This document shows positions 36,254 through 43,801 of a stretch of DNA of 53,344 nucleotides, one piece after another; position 1 is the first letter of the stretch; each line of letters opens with the position of its first letter. The notes below the pieces were generated by a model. That model had not been told where the DNA came from. It searched no databases and saw nothing but the letters and a program-made list of their open reading frames with translations. Source of the DNA: DATGLW01 sp035293965 (GTDB lineage Bacteria > Actinomycetota > Acidimicrobiia > Acidimicrobiales > RAAP-2). The position numbers and the translations under genes are program-made. The stretch is from contig DATGLW010000103.1 of assembly GCA_035293965.1 (NCBI GenBank), forward strand, positions 1 to 53,344. The letters are read 5' to 3'.

Positions 36254-37486
36254 TCAGCCCAGCTTGGTCAGGGCGCGGCGCATGTTGCGCACCGCCTGCG
36301 CGATCCGCTTGTCGTTCTCGATGAGCGCGAAGCGGACGTGCCCGTCGCCACCGGGTCCGAAGCCGACGCCGGGCGAGGTCGCCACGTCGGCTTCGTTGAC
36401 GAGGAACTTGGCGAAGTCGAGCGAGCCCATGTCGCGGTAGGGCTCGGGGATCGGCGCCCAGACGAACATGGTGCCCTTGGGCGGGGCGACCTCCCAGCCG
36501 ATCCGGTTCATCCCCTCGCACAGGGCGTCGCGACGAGCCTCGTAGATGCGGCTGACCCCGACCGGGTAGTCGGGTTCCTCGTTCATCGCCACGATGGCGG
36601 CGATCTGGATCGGCTGGAAGGTGCCGTAGTCGAGGTAGCTCTTGAGCTTGGTGAGCGCCTGGACGATCTCGGCGTTGCCCACGAGGAACGCCACCCGCCA
36701 CCCGGCCATGGAGAAGGACTTGGTCAACGTGTACAGCTCGACGGCGACGTCGGCAGCCCCGGGCACCTGGAGGATGGAGGGCGGGCGGTAGCCGTCGAAG
36801 CCCAGGTCCGCATAGGCGAAATCGTGGACGAGGACCACGTCGCGCTCGCGGGCGAAGGCCACCATCTGCTCCATGAAGGCCAGGTCGACGCACGCCGTCG
36901 TCGGGTTGTGCGGGAAAGACAGCACGATCACCCGCGGCTTCGGCCACGTCGACTCCCACGCCTCCATCAGCGAGCCCATGAACGCCTCACCGGGGTTCGG
37001 GGGGCCGCCCTCGCCCGCCGCGGCGGGCCCCGCCTGGGGCGGCCGTGGCCCTTCCAGGCGCACCTGGTGGACCTCGGCCCCGGCGAACAGGGGTGCATAG
37101 ATGTGGATCGGGTAGGAGGGAGCGGGCACGAGCGCCGTGTCGCCGGGGCCGACCAGCACCCACATCAGGTGGGAGAGCCCCTCTTTGGCGCCGATCGTGG
37201 TCACCACCTGGGAATCCGGGTCGAGGTCGACGCCGTAGTTCCGCCGGTAGCGATCGGCGATGGCCCGACGCAGCTTGGGGATGCCCCTCGAGGCCGAATA
37301 GCGGTGGTTGCGAGGGTTGCGGGCAGCTTCGGCGAGCTTGTCCACCGCCACGTCGGGAGACGGCAGGTCAGGGTTGCCGAAGCCCAGGTCGACGACGTCG
37401 CGCCCTGCTCGCCGGGCCTGCAGCTTGAGCGCGTCGATCGTCGCGAACACGTACGGCGGCAGGCCGTTGACCCGGCGGAAGTCCAT
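36254..37486 (-). CDS. PLP-dependent aminotransferase, AlaC/LL-diaminopimelate type
   Basis: A 410-residue class I/II aminotransferase. VVDLGFGNPDLPSP, ASRGIPKLRRAI, PAPSYPIHIYA, LSFPHNPTTA, VLVHDFAYADLGFDGY and ELYTLTKSFSMAGWRVAF are in the usual order; the Lys of TLTKSFSM binds PLP. The overall pattern is closest to AlaC-type glutamate-pyruvate aminotransferases. ATG 37486 is 8 bp after the LLM oxidoreductase gene, so they are probably co-transcribed. A Pro/Gly-rich insert lies near residues 150-165. Confidence 0.85.
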   Translation of the reverse strand: MDFRRVNGLPPYVFATIDALKLQARRAGRDVVDLGFGNPDLPSPDVAVDKLAEAARNPRNHRYSASRGIPKLRRAIADRYRRNYGVDLDPDSQVVTTIGAKEGLSHLMWVLVGPGDTALVPAPSYPIHIYAPLFAGAEVHQVRLEGPRPPQAGPAAAGEGGPPNPGEAFMGSLMEAWESTWPKPRVIVLSFPHNPTTACVDLAFMEQMVAFARERDVVLVHDFAYADLGFDGYRPPSILQVPGAADVAVELYTLTKSFSMAGWRVAFLVGNAEIVQALTKLKSYLDYGTFQPIQIAAIVAMNEEPDYPVGVSRIYEARRDALCEGMNRIGWEVAPPKGTMFVWAPIPEPYRDMGSLDFAKFLVNEADVATSPGVGFGPGGDGHVRFALIENDKRIAQAVRNMRRALTKLG

Positions 37487-37494
37487 GGCCAAGG

Positions 37495-38223
37495 CTACCG
37501 CCCCAGGCGAACCGCCTCGGCCGCCGCGGCCAGCTCGTCGAGGGCGACGGGCCACCCGAACACCACCCAGGTTGCTCCCGCCGCAGCCAGCGACCGCACC
37601 AGCGCGTCCAGGGCGCCGGCCGCCCCGCCGCCGGCGTCGCCGGTGGGCGGCGGTCCGCCCCAGGTGACCTCGCAGCGGGCGGACTGCGCCGCCACCACCT
37701 CGAGGGGCGCAGCCCACAGGTTGACGGCAGCCCCGACCGCCTCGGCGACGGCCACGGTCCGGCGTCCGCCACCGATCCAGACCGGAAGCCCGCGAGCACG
37801 AAGGGCGCGGGCGCAGTTCCCGAGCGCGGTCAGGCGCTCGGCGGCCGGGGCGAACGGAACGCCGTATGCCACGTTCTCCGACGCGCTGAGCCGGTCGCCG
37901 GTGCCGAGCCCGGCCACGACCCGGCCCGGAGCGAGCAGGGCCAAGGCGTCGAACTCGGCGACGAGCACGTCGTCGGGCACCAGCCCCACGCGCGCCACCA
38001 GCGTGCCCACCGACACGCTCGAGGTCCGCCGGGCGATCGCCGCAAGGAGGGGGAAGGGCGCGAGGGCAGGGCGCCCGGGCTGCCCCATCGGCCAGAGGTG
38101 GTCGTAGCAGAAGACCCCGTCGAGGCCGGCAGCCTCAGCCTGCTCGGCGACCGCCATCGCCTCGTCGGGGGTGTCACGAAAGCTCGGCAGCACGACACCC
38201 GTGCGCAACGAGGTCACGGTCAT
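37495..38223 (-). CDS. LLM-class F420-dependent oxidoreductase-like protein
   Basis: A 242-residue luciferase-like TIM-barrel protein. FRDTPDEAMAVAEQAEAAGLDGVFCYDHLW opens it, then SVGTLVARVGLVPDDVLVAEFDALALL and GRVVAGLGTGD, all typical of F420-dependent LLM enzymes. It is shorter than the common 280-350 residues and the last strands are compact. Substrate unknown. ATG 38223 overlaps the ROK kinase stop by 4 bp. Confidence 0.8.
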   Translation of the reverse strand: MTVTSLRTGVVLPSFRDTPDEAMAVAEQAEAAGLDGVFCYDHLWPMGQPGRPALAPFPLLAAIARRTSSVSVGTLVARVGLVPDDVLVAEFDALALLAPGRVVAGLGTGDRLSASENVAYGVPFAPAAERLTALGNCARALRARGLPVWIGGGRRTVAVAEAVGAAVNLWAAPLEVVAAQSARCEVTWGGPPPTGDAGGGAAGALDALVRSLAAAGATWVVFGWPVALDELAAAAEAVRLGR

Positions 38224-39464
38224 GGGCGCTTCCCTCTCCCCCGGTCGGCGGCCGAGGAGGAGGCGGGCGGTGCGGTCGTGGAGGCGCCGGCCGGGGGAGC
38301 CGAGGAGGTCGTGGCGGCCGTAGCCGACGTGGAGGTCGGGCCGGCGGGGGGGGCCGAGGAGGTCGTGGTGGCCGCAGCCTCCGCTGCCACCACAGGGGCG
38401 TCGCGCGGCGTGGCGCCGTGGCCTTCCCCACCAGCCCGCCGTGCCGCGGCCCGGCGGGCTGCCAGGGCGGCGCCGATGGCCCCGGCGCGCTCGCCCAGGG
38501 CCGCCGCCACGATCGGGATGTCGGGCCGGCGACCGCCGGCGTAGACGAGGGTGGCGAAGGCGCGCCGCACGGGCGCCACGACCAGCTCGCCTGCCTGGGC
38601 CAGGCCGCCACCCACGACGATGCGGGCCGGGTCGAGCACGGCCACGAGGTTGGCCAGGCCGAAGGCCACCCACCAGCCCAGCCGGTCGAGGAGCGCCCGG
38701 GCCTGGCCGTCACCCGCTGCGGCGGCCATGGTGACGTGCTCGCCCCGGACCTGCTCGAGATCGCCGCCGGCCAGCGCCACCACCTGGTCGAGGGAGCCGG
38801 CGCGCGCTGCCTGGCGTGCCATCCTCCCGAGCCCCTCCCCCGACGCGTACTGCTCCCAGCAACCTCGTCGCCCGCACGGGCAGGGCAGGCCCGATGGCTG
38901 GACGAGCATGTGGCCGACCTCGCCGGCGAACCCGTGGGCACCCCTCTGGACGCGGCCGCCGCTGATGACGGCACCCCCGATGCCCGTACCCAGGGTCACG
39001 AGCAGCACGCTCGGTGCCCCGCGAGCGGCGCCCAGCGCGTGCTCGGCGAGACCGGCCAGGTTGGCGTCGTTGTCGACCACTGCCGCGGTACCCGGGAGCG
39101 CCCGGGCCAGAAGGGCACGGAGGTCCGCACCCTGGGCACCGGAGAGGTTGGGCGCGATGCGCAGGTTCCGGCGCGAGTCGACGACGCCGGGCACCCCGAC
39201 ACCCACCGGGACGCCCGCCGCCACCCCGCCTGCCTCGCGCCCCAAGGTGGCGACGACTTCCAAAACGGCGTCGGCGAGCCAGGCACCCGGCACCTGCCCG
39301 CGCGCTCCCCCCTGTCGGCCCCTGCCTCCTGCCGGACGCGGCGTCGGGAGCCGGACCTCGCAGAGCACCGCACCGGTCCGGTCGACGGCCACCCCGAGCA
39401 CCTTGGTCCCGCCGACGTCGACACCGAAGGCGACGTCCGTGCCGGACGGGCTCGGTGCCGTCAC
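38220..39464 (-). CDS. ROK-family sugar kinase (glucokinase-like) with a low-complexity tail
   Basis: A 414-residue ROK kinase. FGVDVGGTKVLGVAVD is the ATP phosphate loop, VDNDANLAGLAEHALG carries the catalytic Asp, VTLGTGIGGAVI the phosphate contact, and GHMLVQPSGLPCPCGRRGCWEQ the zinc motif (His plus three Cys). It probably phosphorylates glucose or another hexose. The last 70 residues are an odd Ala/Thr/Ser/Pro tail, partly encoded by an in-frame 54-bp duplication at 38286-38374. The start overlaps the SRPBCC stop by 4 bp. Confidence 0.88.
   Translation of the reverse strand: MTAPSPSGTDVAFGVDVGGTKVLGVAVDRTGAVLCEVRLPTPRPAGGRGRQGGARGQVPGAWLADAVLEVVATLGREAGGVAAGVPVGVGVPGVVDSRRNLRIAPNLSGAQGADLRALLARALPGTAAVVDNDANLAGLAEHALGAARGAPSVLLVTLGTGIGGAVISGGRVQRGAHGFAGEVGHMLVQPSGLPCPCGRRGCWEQYASGEGLGRMARQAARAGSLDQVVALAGGDLEQVRGEHVTMAAAAGDGQARALLDRLGWWVAFGLANLVAVLDPARIVVGGGLAQAGELVVAPVRRAFATLVYAGGRRPDIPIVAAALGERAGAIGAALAARRAAARRAGGEGHGATPRDAPVVAAEAAATTTSSAPPAGPTSTSATAATTSSAPPAGASTTAPPASSSAADRGRGKRP
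38286..38374. repeat. 54-bp in-frame duplication in the ROK kinase tail
   Basis: A 35-bp block at 38286-38320 recurs at 38340-38374 with few changes, giving an 18-residue periodicity with SSAPPAG in each copy. Confidence 0.75.
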
Positions 39465-39904
39465 GCCGAGGACTCGATCCTCGCCTTCAGCTGGCGCATG
39501 GCCGTGGTCATGATGCGGCTCGCGGCGCGCATCTTGATGAAGCCGGGAATGGGCACCCGCAGCTCGACCTCGAGGTGGTAGGTGACCTCCGTTCCGGTGT
39601 CGGCGGCCTCGAACACGTAGGTGCCGTCGAGCTTGGCGGTGATGTCACCCTCGGTCTGGCGCCACGACAGCACCTTGGGAGCCTCGGCGTAGTCGTAGGC
39701 CAGCGTGTACGTGGTGCTCCGGCCGAAGGCCGCGGCCCGAAAGCTGACGAGCGTGGGGCGACCCTCGGCGTCGCGCTCGCGGACGGTGACCTCCTTGATG
39801 TCGGCCGCCCACTCTGGGTACCGCTCGATGTCGGCGGCGACGGCGAAGCACCGCTCCGGCGCCGCCGCCACGCTCATGTGCTCCGTGGCCCGTTCCGCCA
39901 CCAC
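39461..39904 (-). CDS. SRPBCC / polyketide-cyclase-like protein
   Basis: A 147-residue START-like fold protein: HMSVAAAPERCFAVAADIERYPEWAADIKEV is the standard N-terminal segment, and TEVTYHLEVELRVPIPGFIKMRAASRIM the C-terminal helix. These proteins bind hydrophobic ligands or act as cyclases or hydratases. AGGAGGT at 39907-39913 is close to GTG 39904, so the adjoining GTG 39901 may be the real start. It is first in the set SRPBCC-ROK-LLM-AlaC. Confidence 0.82.
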   Translation of the reverse strand: MVAERATEHMSVAAAPERCFAVAADIERYPEWAADIKEVTVRERDAEGRPTLVSFRAAAFGRSTTYTLAYDYAEAPKVLSWRQTEGDITAKLDGTYVFEAADTGTEVTYHLEVELRVPIPGFIKMRAASRIMTTAMRQLKARIESSA

Positions 39905-39988
39905 CGACCTCCTCGTGAGCCGCCGGCCGCCTCCCCGGCGAGCCGGCGCCTGTGTCCGGCGCCTGTGTCCGGCGCCTGTCGCGCTCCG

Positions 39989-41134
39989 TCAGCCTCCCAC
40001 CTGCGCCAGGGCCTCGGCCAGCCGACCCGCGAGCCGGTCGTAATCGAACGACGCCTGTGCCCGCCGCCTCGCCTCACTGCCGAGCCTGGCCCGGAGCGCG
40101 TCGTCGCCCAGCAGGCGGCGGAGCGCGAACGCCAGCTCACCGGGGTCACCCGGTCGCCGGAGCACGAGCCCGGTCACGCCGTCTTCAACCGCCTCGGCGG
40201 CACCGCCGCTGTCGCCGGCGATCTGGGGGACGCCCGCCGCTGCCGCCTCGAGGAAGACGATCCCGAACCCCTCTTGCTCGAGCCCGCCCCAGCGGTTGCG
40301 ACAGGCCATCACGAACACGTCGGCGGCGGCCAGCAGCAGCGGCTTGTCCGCTTCCGCCACCCGCCCGAGCAGGCGGACCGGGGCTGCGGCGCGCGCCGCG
40401 AGCCGCTCGAGGCGGCCCGCATCGCGGCCCGACCCGGCGATGGCCACCGTCAGGTCCGGGAAGGACGGGGCGAGGCGGGACGCCGCCTCGATCAGGACGT
40501 CCATGCCCTTGCGCGGCACGAGCCGGCTGACGCTCACCACCAGTGGTCCTCCTGCGGGGAGCCCGAGCGCGGCCCGTGCGCGGGCCCGCTCGGGCGGGGA
40601 CAGAGGCGTGAAGCGCCCGCAGTCGACACCGGGAGGGACGTGCACCACCGGTGGGAGCCGCCCGCCGATGGCTCGCCGCACCTCGGACTCGGGGTAGGTG
40701 CCAGCCGACACCACGAGCGACGCCCCTCGGACTGTCCTCGCCAAGAGCTGCCGGGCGACGGGGAGGCGCGCCGGCGCCACGACCTCGGCACCGTGCAGGA
40801 CCACTGCGTAGGGCAATTGGACACGTGGGCCCAGGAGCCCCAGAGGAAGGGCCGGGTCGAGGACAACCAGTGACGCGCCGAGCGTGTCCGCCGTTCGCCG
40901 GACGCGGCGAGCGCTCAGCGGCGTCGGGAAGTACAAGATGGGGCTCCGGACCCGCTCGACGTGGAACCCCGAGCGGGCGACATCTGCGTCGAACCGGGCA
41001 TGGTCGGGATGGGAGCGGGCAGTGAGGACGGCGAAGCTGGCCGGGTCGAGGCGGCGCCACAGCTCCCACAGGTAGGCCTGGATCCCCCCGACCTTTGGGG
41101 GGAAGTCGTTGGTGACGAGCAGGTGCCGCCTCAT
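39989..41134 (-). CDS. Glycosyltransferase family 4, PimB-like mannosyltransferase
   Basis: A 381-residue GT-B enzyme. LLVTNDFPPKVGGIQAYLWELWRRL matches the start of mycobacterial PimB'. VVSVSRLVPRKGMDVLIEA and GLEQEGFGIVFLEAAAAGVPQIAGDSGGAAEAV (E-x7-E sugar-nucleotide site) follow. PimB' adds the second mannose to phosphatidylinositol mannoside using GDP-mannose. The match is closest in the donor-binding half. It would act at the inner face of the cytoplasmic membrane. ATG 41134 is chosen over ATG 41146. Confidence 0.8.
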   Translation of the reverse strand: MRRHLLVTNDFPPKVGGIQAYLWELWRRLDPASFAVLTARSHPDHARFDADVARSGFHVERVRSPILYFPTPLSARRVRRTADTLGASLVVLDPALPLGLLGPRVQLPYAVVLHGAEVVAPARLPVARQLLARTVRGASLVVSAGTYPESEVRRAIGGRLPPVVHVPPGVDCGRFTPLSPPERARARAALGLPAGGPLVVSVSRLVPRKGMDVLIEAASRLAPSFPDLTVAIAGSGRDAGRLERLAARAAAPVRLLGRVAEADKPLLLAAADVFVMACRNRWGGLEQEGFGIVFLEAAAAGVPQIAGDSGGAAEAVEDGVTGLVLRRPGDPGELAFALRRLLGDDALRARLGSEARRRAQASFDYDRLAGRLAEALAQVGG

Positions 41135-41218
41135 CGCGCCCGGCATCTTGCGCCAACTTGCGCGCCGCACGTGCCCGGCTCGGCCCGCCAGGCCGGTGTC
41201 CCACCGGATCGACCGGCG

Positions 41219-41422
41219 TCAGCCTGTGCGATCGGCGAAGCGCAGGCGCGGCACGAGCCCGGCATGCTCGAGCATGCGCAGCGCCCGCGCCTCCTGCGCG
41301 TCGATGACGACCGCGTCGTGCGGCTCGCGCCCGAGCAGGAAGCTGACGACGCAGTCGTCACACGCGGCCGAGTGCTGCTGCGCGCACTGCTCGCAGTCGA
41401 TGGTGAGCTCGGGTGCCGCCAT
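41219..41422 (-). CDS. Small Cys-rich protein (two CxxC pairs)
   Basis: A 67-residue protein. C-E-Q-C and C-D-D-C lie at residues 10-13 and 21-24, able to bind zinc or a redox cluster. The rest is soluble with an acidic/basic helix and no recognised family. GGAAAGGGGG precedes ATG 41422. Confidence 0.6.
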   Translation of the reverse strand: MAAPELTIDCEQCAQQHSAACDDCVVSFLLGREPHDAVVIDAQEARALRMLEHAGLVPRLRFADRTG

Positions 41423-41508
41423 GGCGCCCCCTTTCCGTCGTGCGCTCGGCCCGCCGTCGGGACCCGTTGGACTGCTTCCATCTTGCTCGCGGGGTGTGTC
41501 AGCGACGC

Positions 41509-41913
41509 TCAGCGGGCAGCGAGGAACGAGAGCCGCACCTGGCGGCGGGGGTTGTCGGCGTTGGGGTCCACCAGCACGACAGACTGCCAGGCGCCGAGGA
41601 GCGGGCGTCCGGCCGCCACCGGAAGGACGAGCGAGGGGCTGACGAGGACCGGCAACAGGTGGTCGGCGCCGTGCCCGGGCGAGCCGTGGCGATGGCGGTA
41701 CCGGCCGTCGCGGGGCAACAGGCGGTCGAGGAGCGCGGCAAGGTCCTCCTCTGACCCCGACCCCGTCTCCATGAGCGCCAGCCCGGCGGTGGCGTGCGGG
41801 GCGAACAGGTGGCACAGCCCATCGCCCTTCCCGGCGCAGAAGCGCACGGTGGCATCGGTCAGGTCGGTCACGCGCCGAGCGCCCGTGTCGAGCTGCAGCA
41901 CCTCAGTGTCCAT
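41509..41913 (-). CDS. YjbQ family protein (UPF0047, thiamin-phosphate synthase-like)
   Basis: A 134-residue UPF0047 protein: CHLFAPHATAGLALMETG has the conserved His, then RYRHRHGSPGHGADHLLPVLVSPSLVLPV and WQSVVLVD. Some members have weak thiamin-phosphate synthase activity. GAGGAGGG precedes ATG 41913. It starts 14 bp after the thioredoxin-like gene. Confidence 0.88.
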   Translation of the reverse strand: MDTEVLQLDTGARRVTDLTDATVRFCAGKGDGLCHLFAPHATAGLALMETGSGSEEDLAALLDRLLPRDGRYRHRHGSPGHGADHLLPVLVSPSLVLPVAAGRPLLGAWQSVVLVDPNADNPRRQVRLSFLAAR

Positions 41914-41927
41914 GGCTCCGGCCCTCC

Positions 41928-42476
41928 TCAGCCGGCAGGTGGTGCCGGCCCGCCGCTCACGACGGCCAGGTGCGCCGCCACCACCTCGGCGATGTGGGAC
42001 GCGCCGACCGCCACGCCCTCGGTCGCCACCTGCCCCCTCCCGCCGTCCACCAGCACGAAGAAGGGTGGGCCCTGTACCCGGTAGGCCCGCCATGCGGGCG
42101 TGGACTGCACGACGGCCACACCTGACGGTGCCAGTCGCCGCAAGGCGTCGCCGTCGTCGGCACCGGGGTCGCGAGTCACGACGACGGGCGTCACTCCTGC
42201 GAAGGGCTCGGGATGCTGCAGTGATCGCCAGATCTCCTGGCAGCCGAGGCAACCTGTGGACAGGAAGAGGAGCAGGGTCCAGCGGTCGACGCCGACGACC
42301 TCGACGGCCACCGGCGAGCCTGCGAGGTCGCGACCGGCCAGGTCCGCCGGACGCGTGGCAGGCGCGTCGCGATAGGTCGGGATGGCGACCAGTCCCTTCG
42401 GCGTCCCCCCCGCATCCTCCCTGTCGCACAGGCGCCCTCCGGGCCCTGGCCACGAGCGGCGAGCCTCGGGGGCCAC
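41928..42476 (-). CDS. Thioredoxin-like protein with a CxxC motif, N-terminus uncertain
   Basis: The clear part is a thioredoxin-fold domain with LLLFLSTGCLGCQEIW (C-x-x-C), VVVTRDPG and PPFFVLVDGG (cis-Pro region), followed by a C-terminal helix. It resembles TlpA/MauD-type thiol-disulfide proteins, which are usually anchored in the membrane. No anchor is seen in frame, and no good start codon exists near the domain. GTG 42476 is the best guess, so a frameshift in the N-terminal part is possible. Confidence 0.6.
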   Translation of the reverse strand: MAPEARRSWPGPGGRLCDREDAGGTPKGLVAIPTYRDAPATRPADLAGRDLAGSPVAVEVVGVDRWTLLLFLSTGCLGCQEIWRSLQHPEPFAGVTPVVVTRDPGADDGDALRRLAPSGVAVVQSTPAWRAYRVQGPPFFVLVDGGRGQVATEGVAVGASHIAEVVAAHLAVVSGGPAPPAG

Positions 42477-42559
42477 GGCGCCTCCGTGGCCGACCTCGGC
42501 CCCCGCGAGCCCAGGGCGGCGGGGGCCAGGCCGTGCGCCGCCAGCACGCCAGCGGCGGG

Positions 42560-42826
42560 TCACCCCGCGCCGCCGGAGGGGCCCGTGGCGGCTCCCGTCA
42601 CCGTGCCTGGCGCCCCCGTGGCAGGCCCGAGCACCTCGACGGCGCGGCCATGACCGCACCATCGGCAGGACACGTCCTCGACGGCCTCGCGCACGACGGT
42701 CTCGTCCTCGATGCGCAGCTCACCGCCGACCGTGAAGTGGTAGTAGGCCCGGCGCGTCGTGGTCGTCGTCACGTCGAACCTGGTCAGGTTCCCGCAGGCC
42801 GTGCAGCGGTAACGGTGCTGGGCCAC
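42560..42826 (-). CDS. Small zinc-ribbon protein
   Basis: An 88-residue protein with C-T-A-C near the start and C-R-W-C about 45 residues later, a typical zinc-ribbon spacing, followed by a Gly/Ala/Pro tail. Function unknown. GTG 42826 is chosen over TTG 42832 because TACCGT stands exactly 6 nt upstream. Confidence 0.6.
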   Translation of the reverse strand: MAQHRYRCTACGNLTRFDVTTTTTRRAYYHFTVGGELRIEDETVVREAVEDVSCRWCGHGRAVEVLGPATGAPGTVTGAATGPSGGAG

Positions 42827-42832
42827 GCCCAA

Positions 42833-42838
42833 ACGGTA
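42833..42838 (-). promoter_or_regulatory. -10 element, leaderless promoter of the zinc-ribbon gene
   Basis: TACCGT on the minus strand, 6 nt before GTG 42826. Confidence 0.6.
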
Positions 42839-42897
42839 GCCGCCGGAGCGGGGCCGGACCGACGGTCAGGACCGCCCGAGCGAGTCAGGACCGGCGG

Positions 42898-43626
42898 TCA
42901 CAAGCGTCCGAGCAAGTCCGCCTTCTTGGCGTCGAACTCCGACTGGGTGAGGATGCCCCGGCGGCGCAACTCGTCGAGCTGCACGAGTCGGTCGGTGAGC
43001 GAAGCCCACGAGCTGTCGTCGAGCGCGGGCCCCCCGGCGCGCACCGCGCTGGCGGCCACCGGCACCCCGCGAGGAGGGGTCGGGTCGCCCGGGGCGAGCA
43101 GCGCGGCGGGCCTGCCACGAGGAGCGGGAACGGGATCGGTCTCTGGCGGGGGGCCGTGCTCGAGCCGGGCGGCGACGACACGCTGGAGGGCGCGAGGGCG
43201 GCGGACGTCGTCGACCGTGACGACCTCCGGACTGCCCGCCAGCTCGACCAGGAGGGTCCCCGAGCCCACGAGGCGCTCGACGAGGCTCTGGGCACAGCGC
43301 ACTCCGACCACCCGCCCGAGGTCGACGTCCAACTGCTCCCGGCCGAACCACCCGTGGCGCAACAGGAGGCGGCGGTCGGTGAGCACCAGGCTGATGCCGA
43401 GCCACCGGACCCACCGCGCGGCGAACCACGCGCCGGGCACGACCACCATGAGAGTGAGGACCGCGGGCACCGCGGCGGGCGGGTGGTGCAGTTGCCCGGC
43501 AATGACACCAGCCGCGGCGACGGCCACCACCGTCAGCGCGACCGGAGCGGCGAGGAAGACCCAATGGGGCCGCACGTCGACGAGGACCTCTTCGTCGGGA
43601 CCGAGGAGCTCCGGTGGGACCGGCAC
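42898..43626 (-). CDS. PH-domain / SHOCT membrane protein
   Basis: A 242-residue protein. Two membrane helices near residues 25-75 (FLAAPVALTVVAVAAAGVIAG; VLTLMVVVPGAWFAARWV) are followed by a bacterial PH-like domain: LTDRRLLLRHGWFGREQLDVDLGRVVGV. A Pro-rich linker leads to a C-terminal SHOCT motif, LVQLDELRRRGILTQSEFDAKKADLLGRL. SHOCT units are short oligomerisation modules common in actinobacteria. GTG 43626 lies 7 nt after TACGCT. Confidence 0.82.
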   Translation of the reverse strand: MPVPPELLGPDEEVLVDVRPHWVFLAAPVALTVVAVAAAGVIAGQLHHPPAAVPAVLTLMVVVPGAWFAARWVRWLGISLVLTDRRLLLRHGWFGREQLDVDLGRVVGVRCAQSLVERLVGSGTLLVELAGSPEVVTVDDVRRPRALQRVVAARLEHGPPPETDPVPAPRGRPAALLAPGDPTPPRGVPVAASAVRAGGPALDDSSWASLTDRLVQLDELRRRGILTQSEFDAKKADLLGRL

Positions 43627-43633
43627 GCGTTCC

Positions 43634-43639
43634 AGCGTA
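43634..43639 (-). promoter_or_regulatory. -10 element, leaderless promoter of the PH/SHOCT gene
   Basis: TACGCT on the minus strand, 7 nt before GTG 43626. Confidence 0.55.
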
Positions 43640-43801
43640 CCGACGCCGCCGCGGGCGGCCCGGCCGTCACTCGTTCGCCATCGGCATCGAGGTCGACCAG
43701 CACCAGGCCGACACGCGGTGCAGCCAGGGAAAGATGGGGTCGGCCGGCGGTGCAGCCGGTCGACCGAAACCGATGAGCGGAGCGGCCGGGGAGGGCCGAC
43801 G

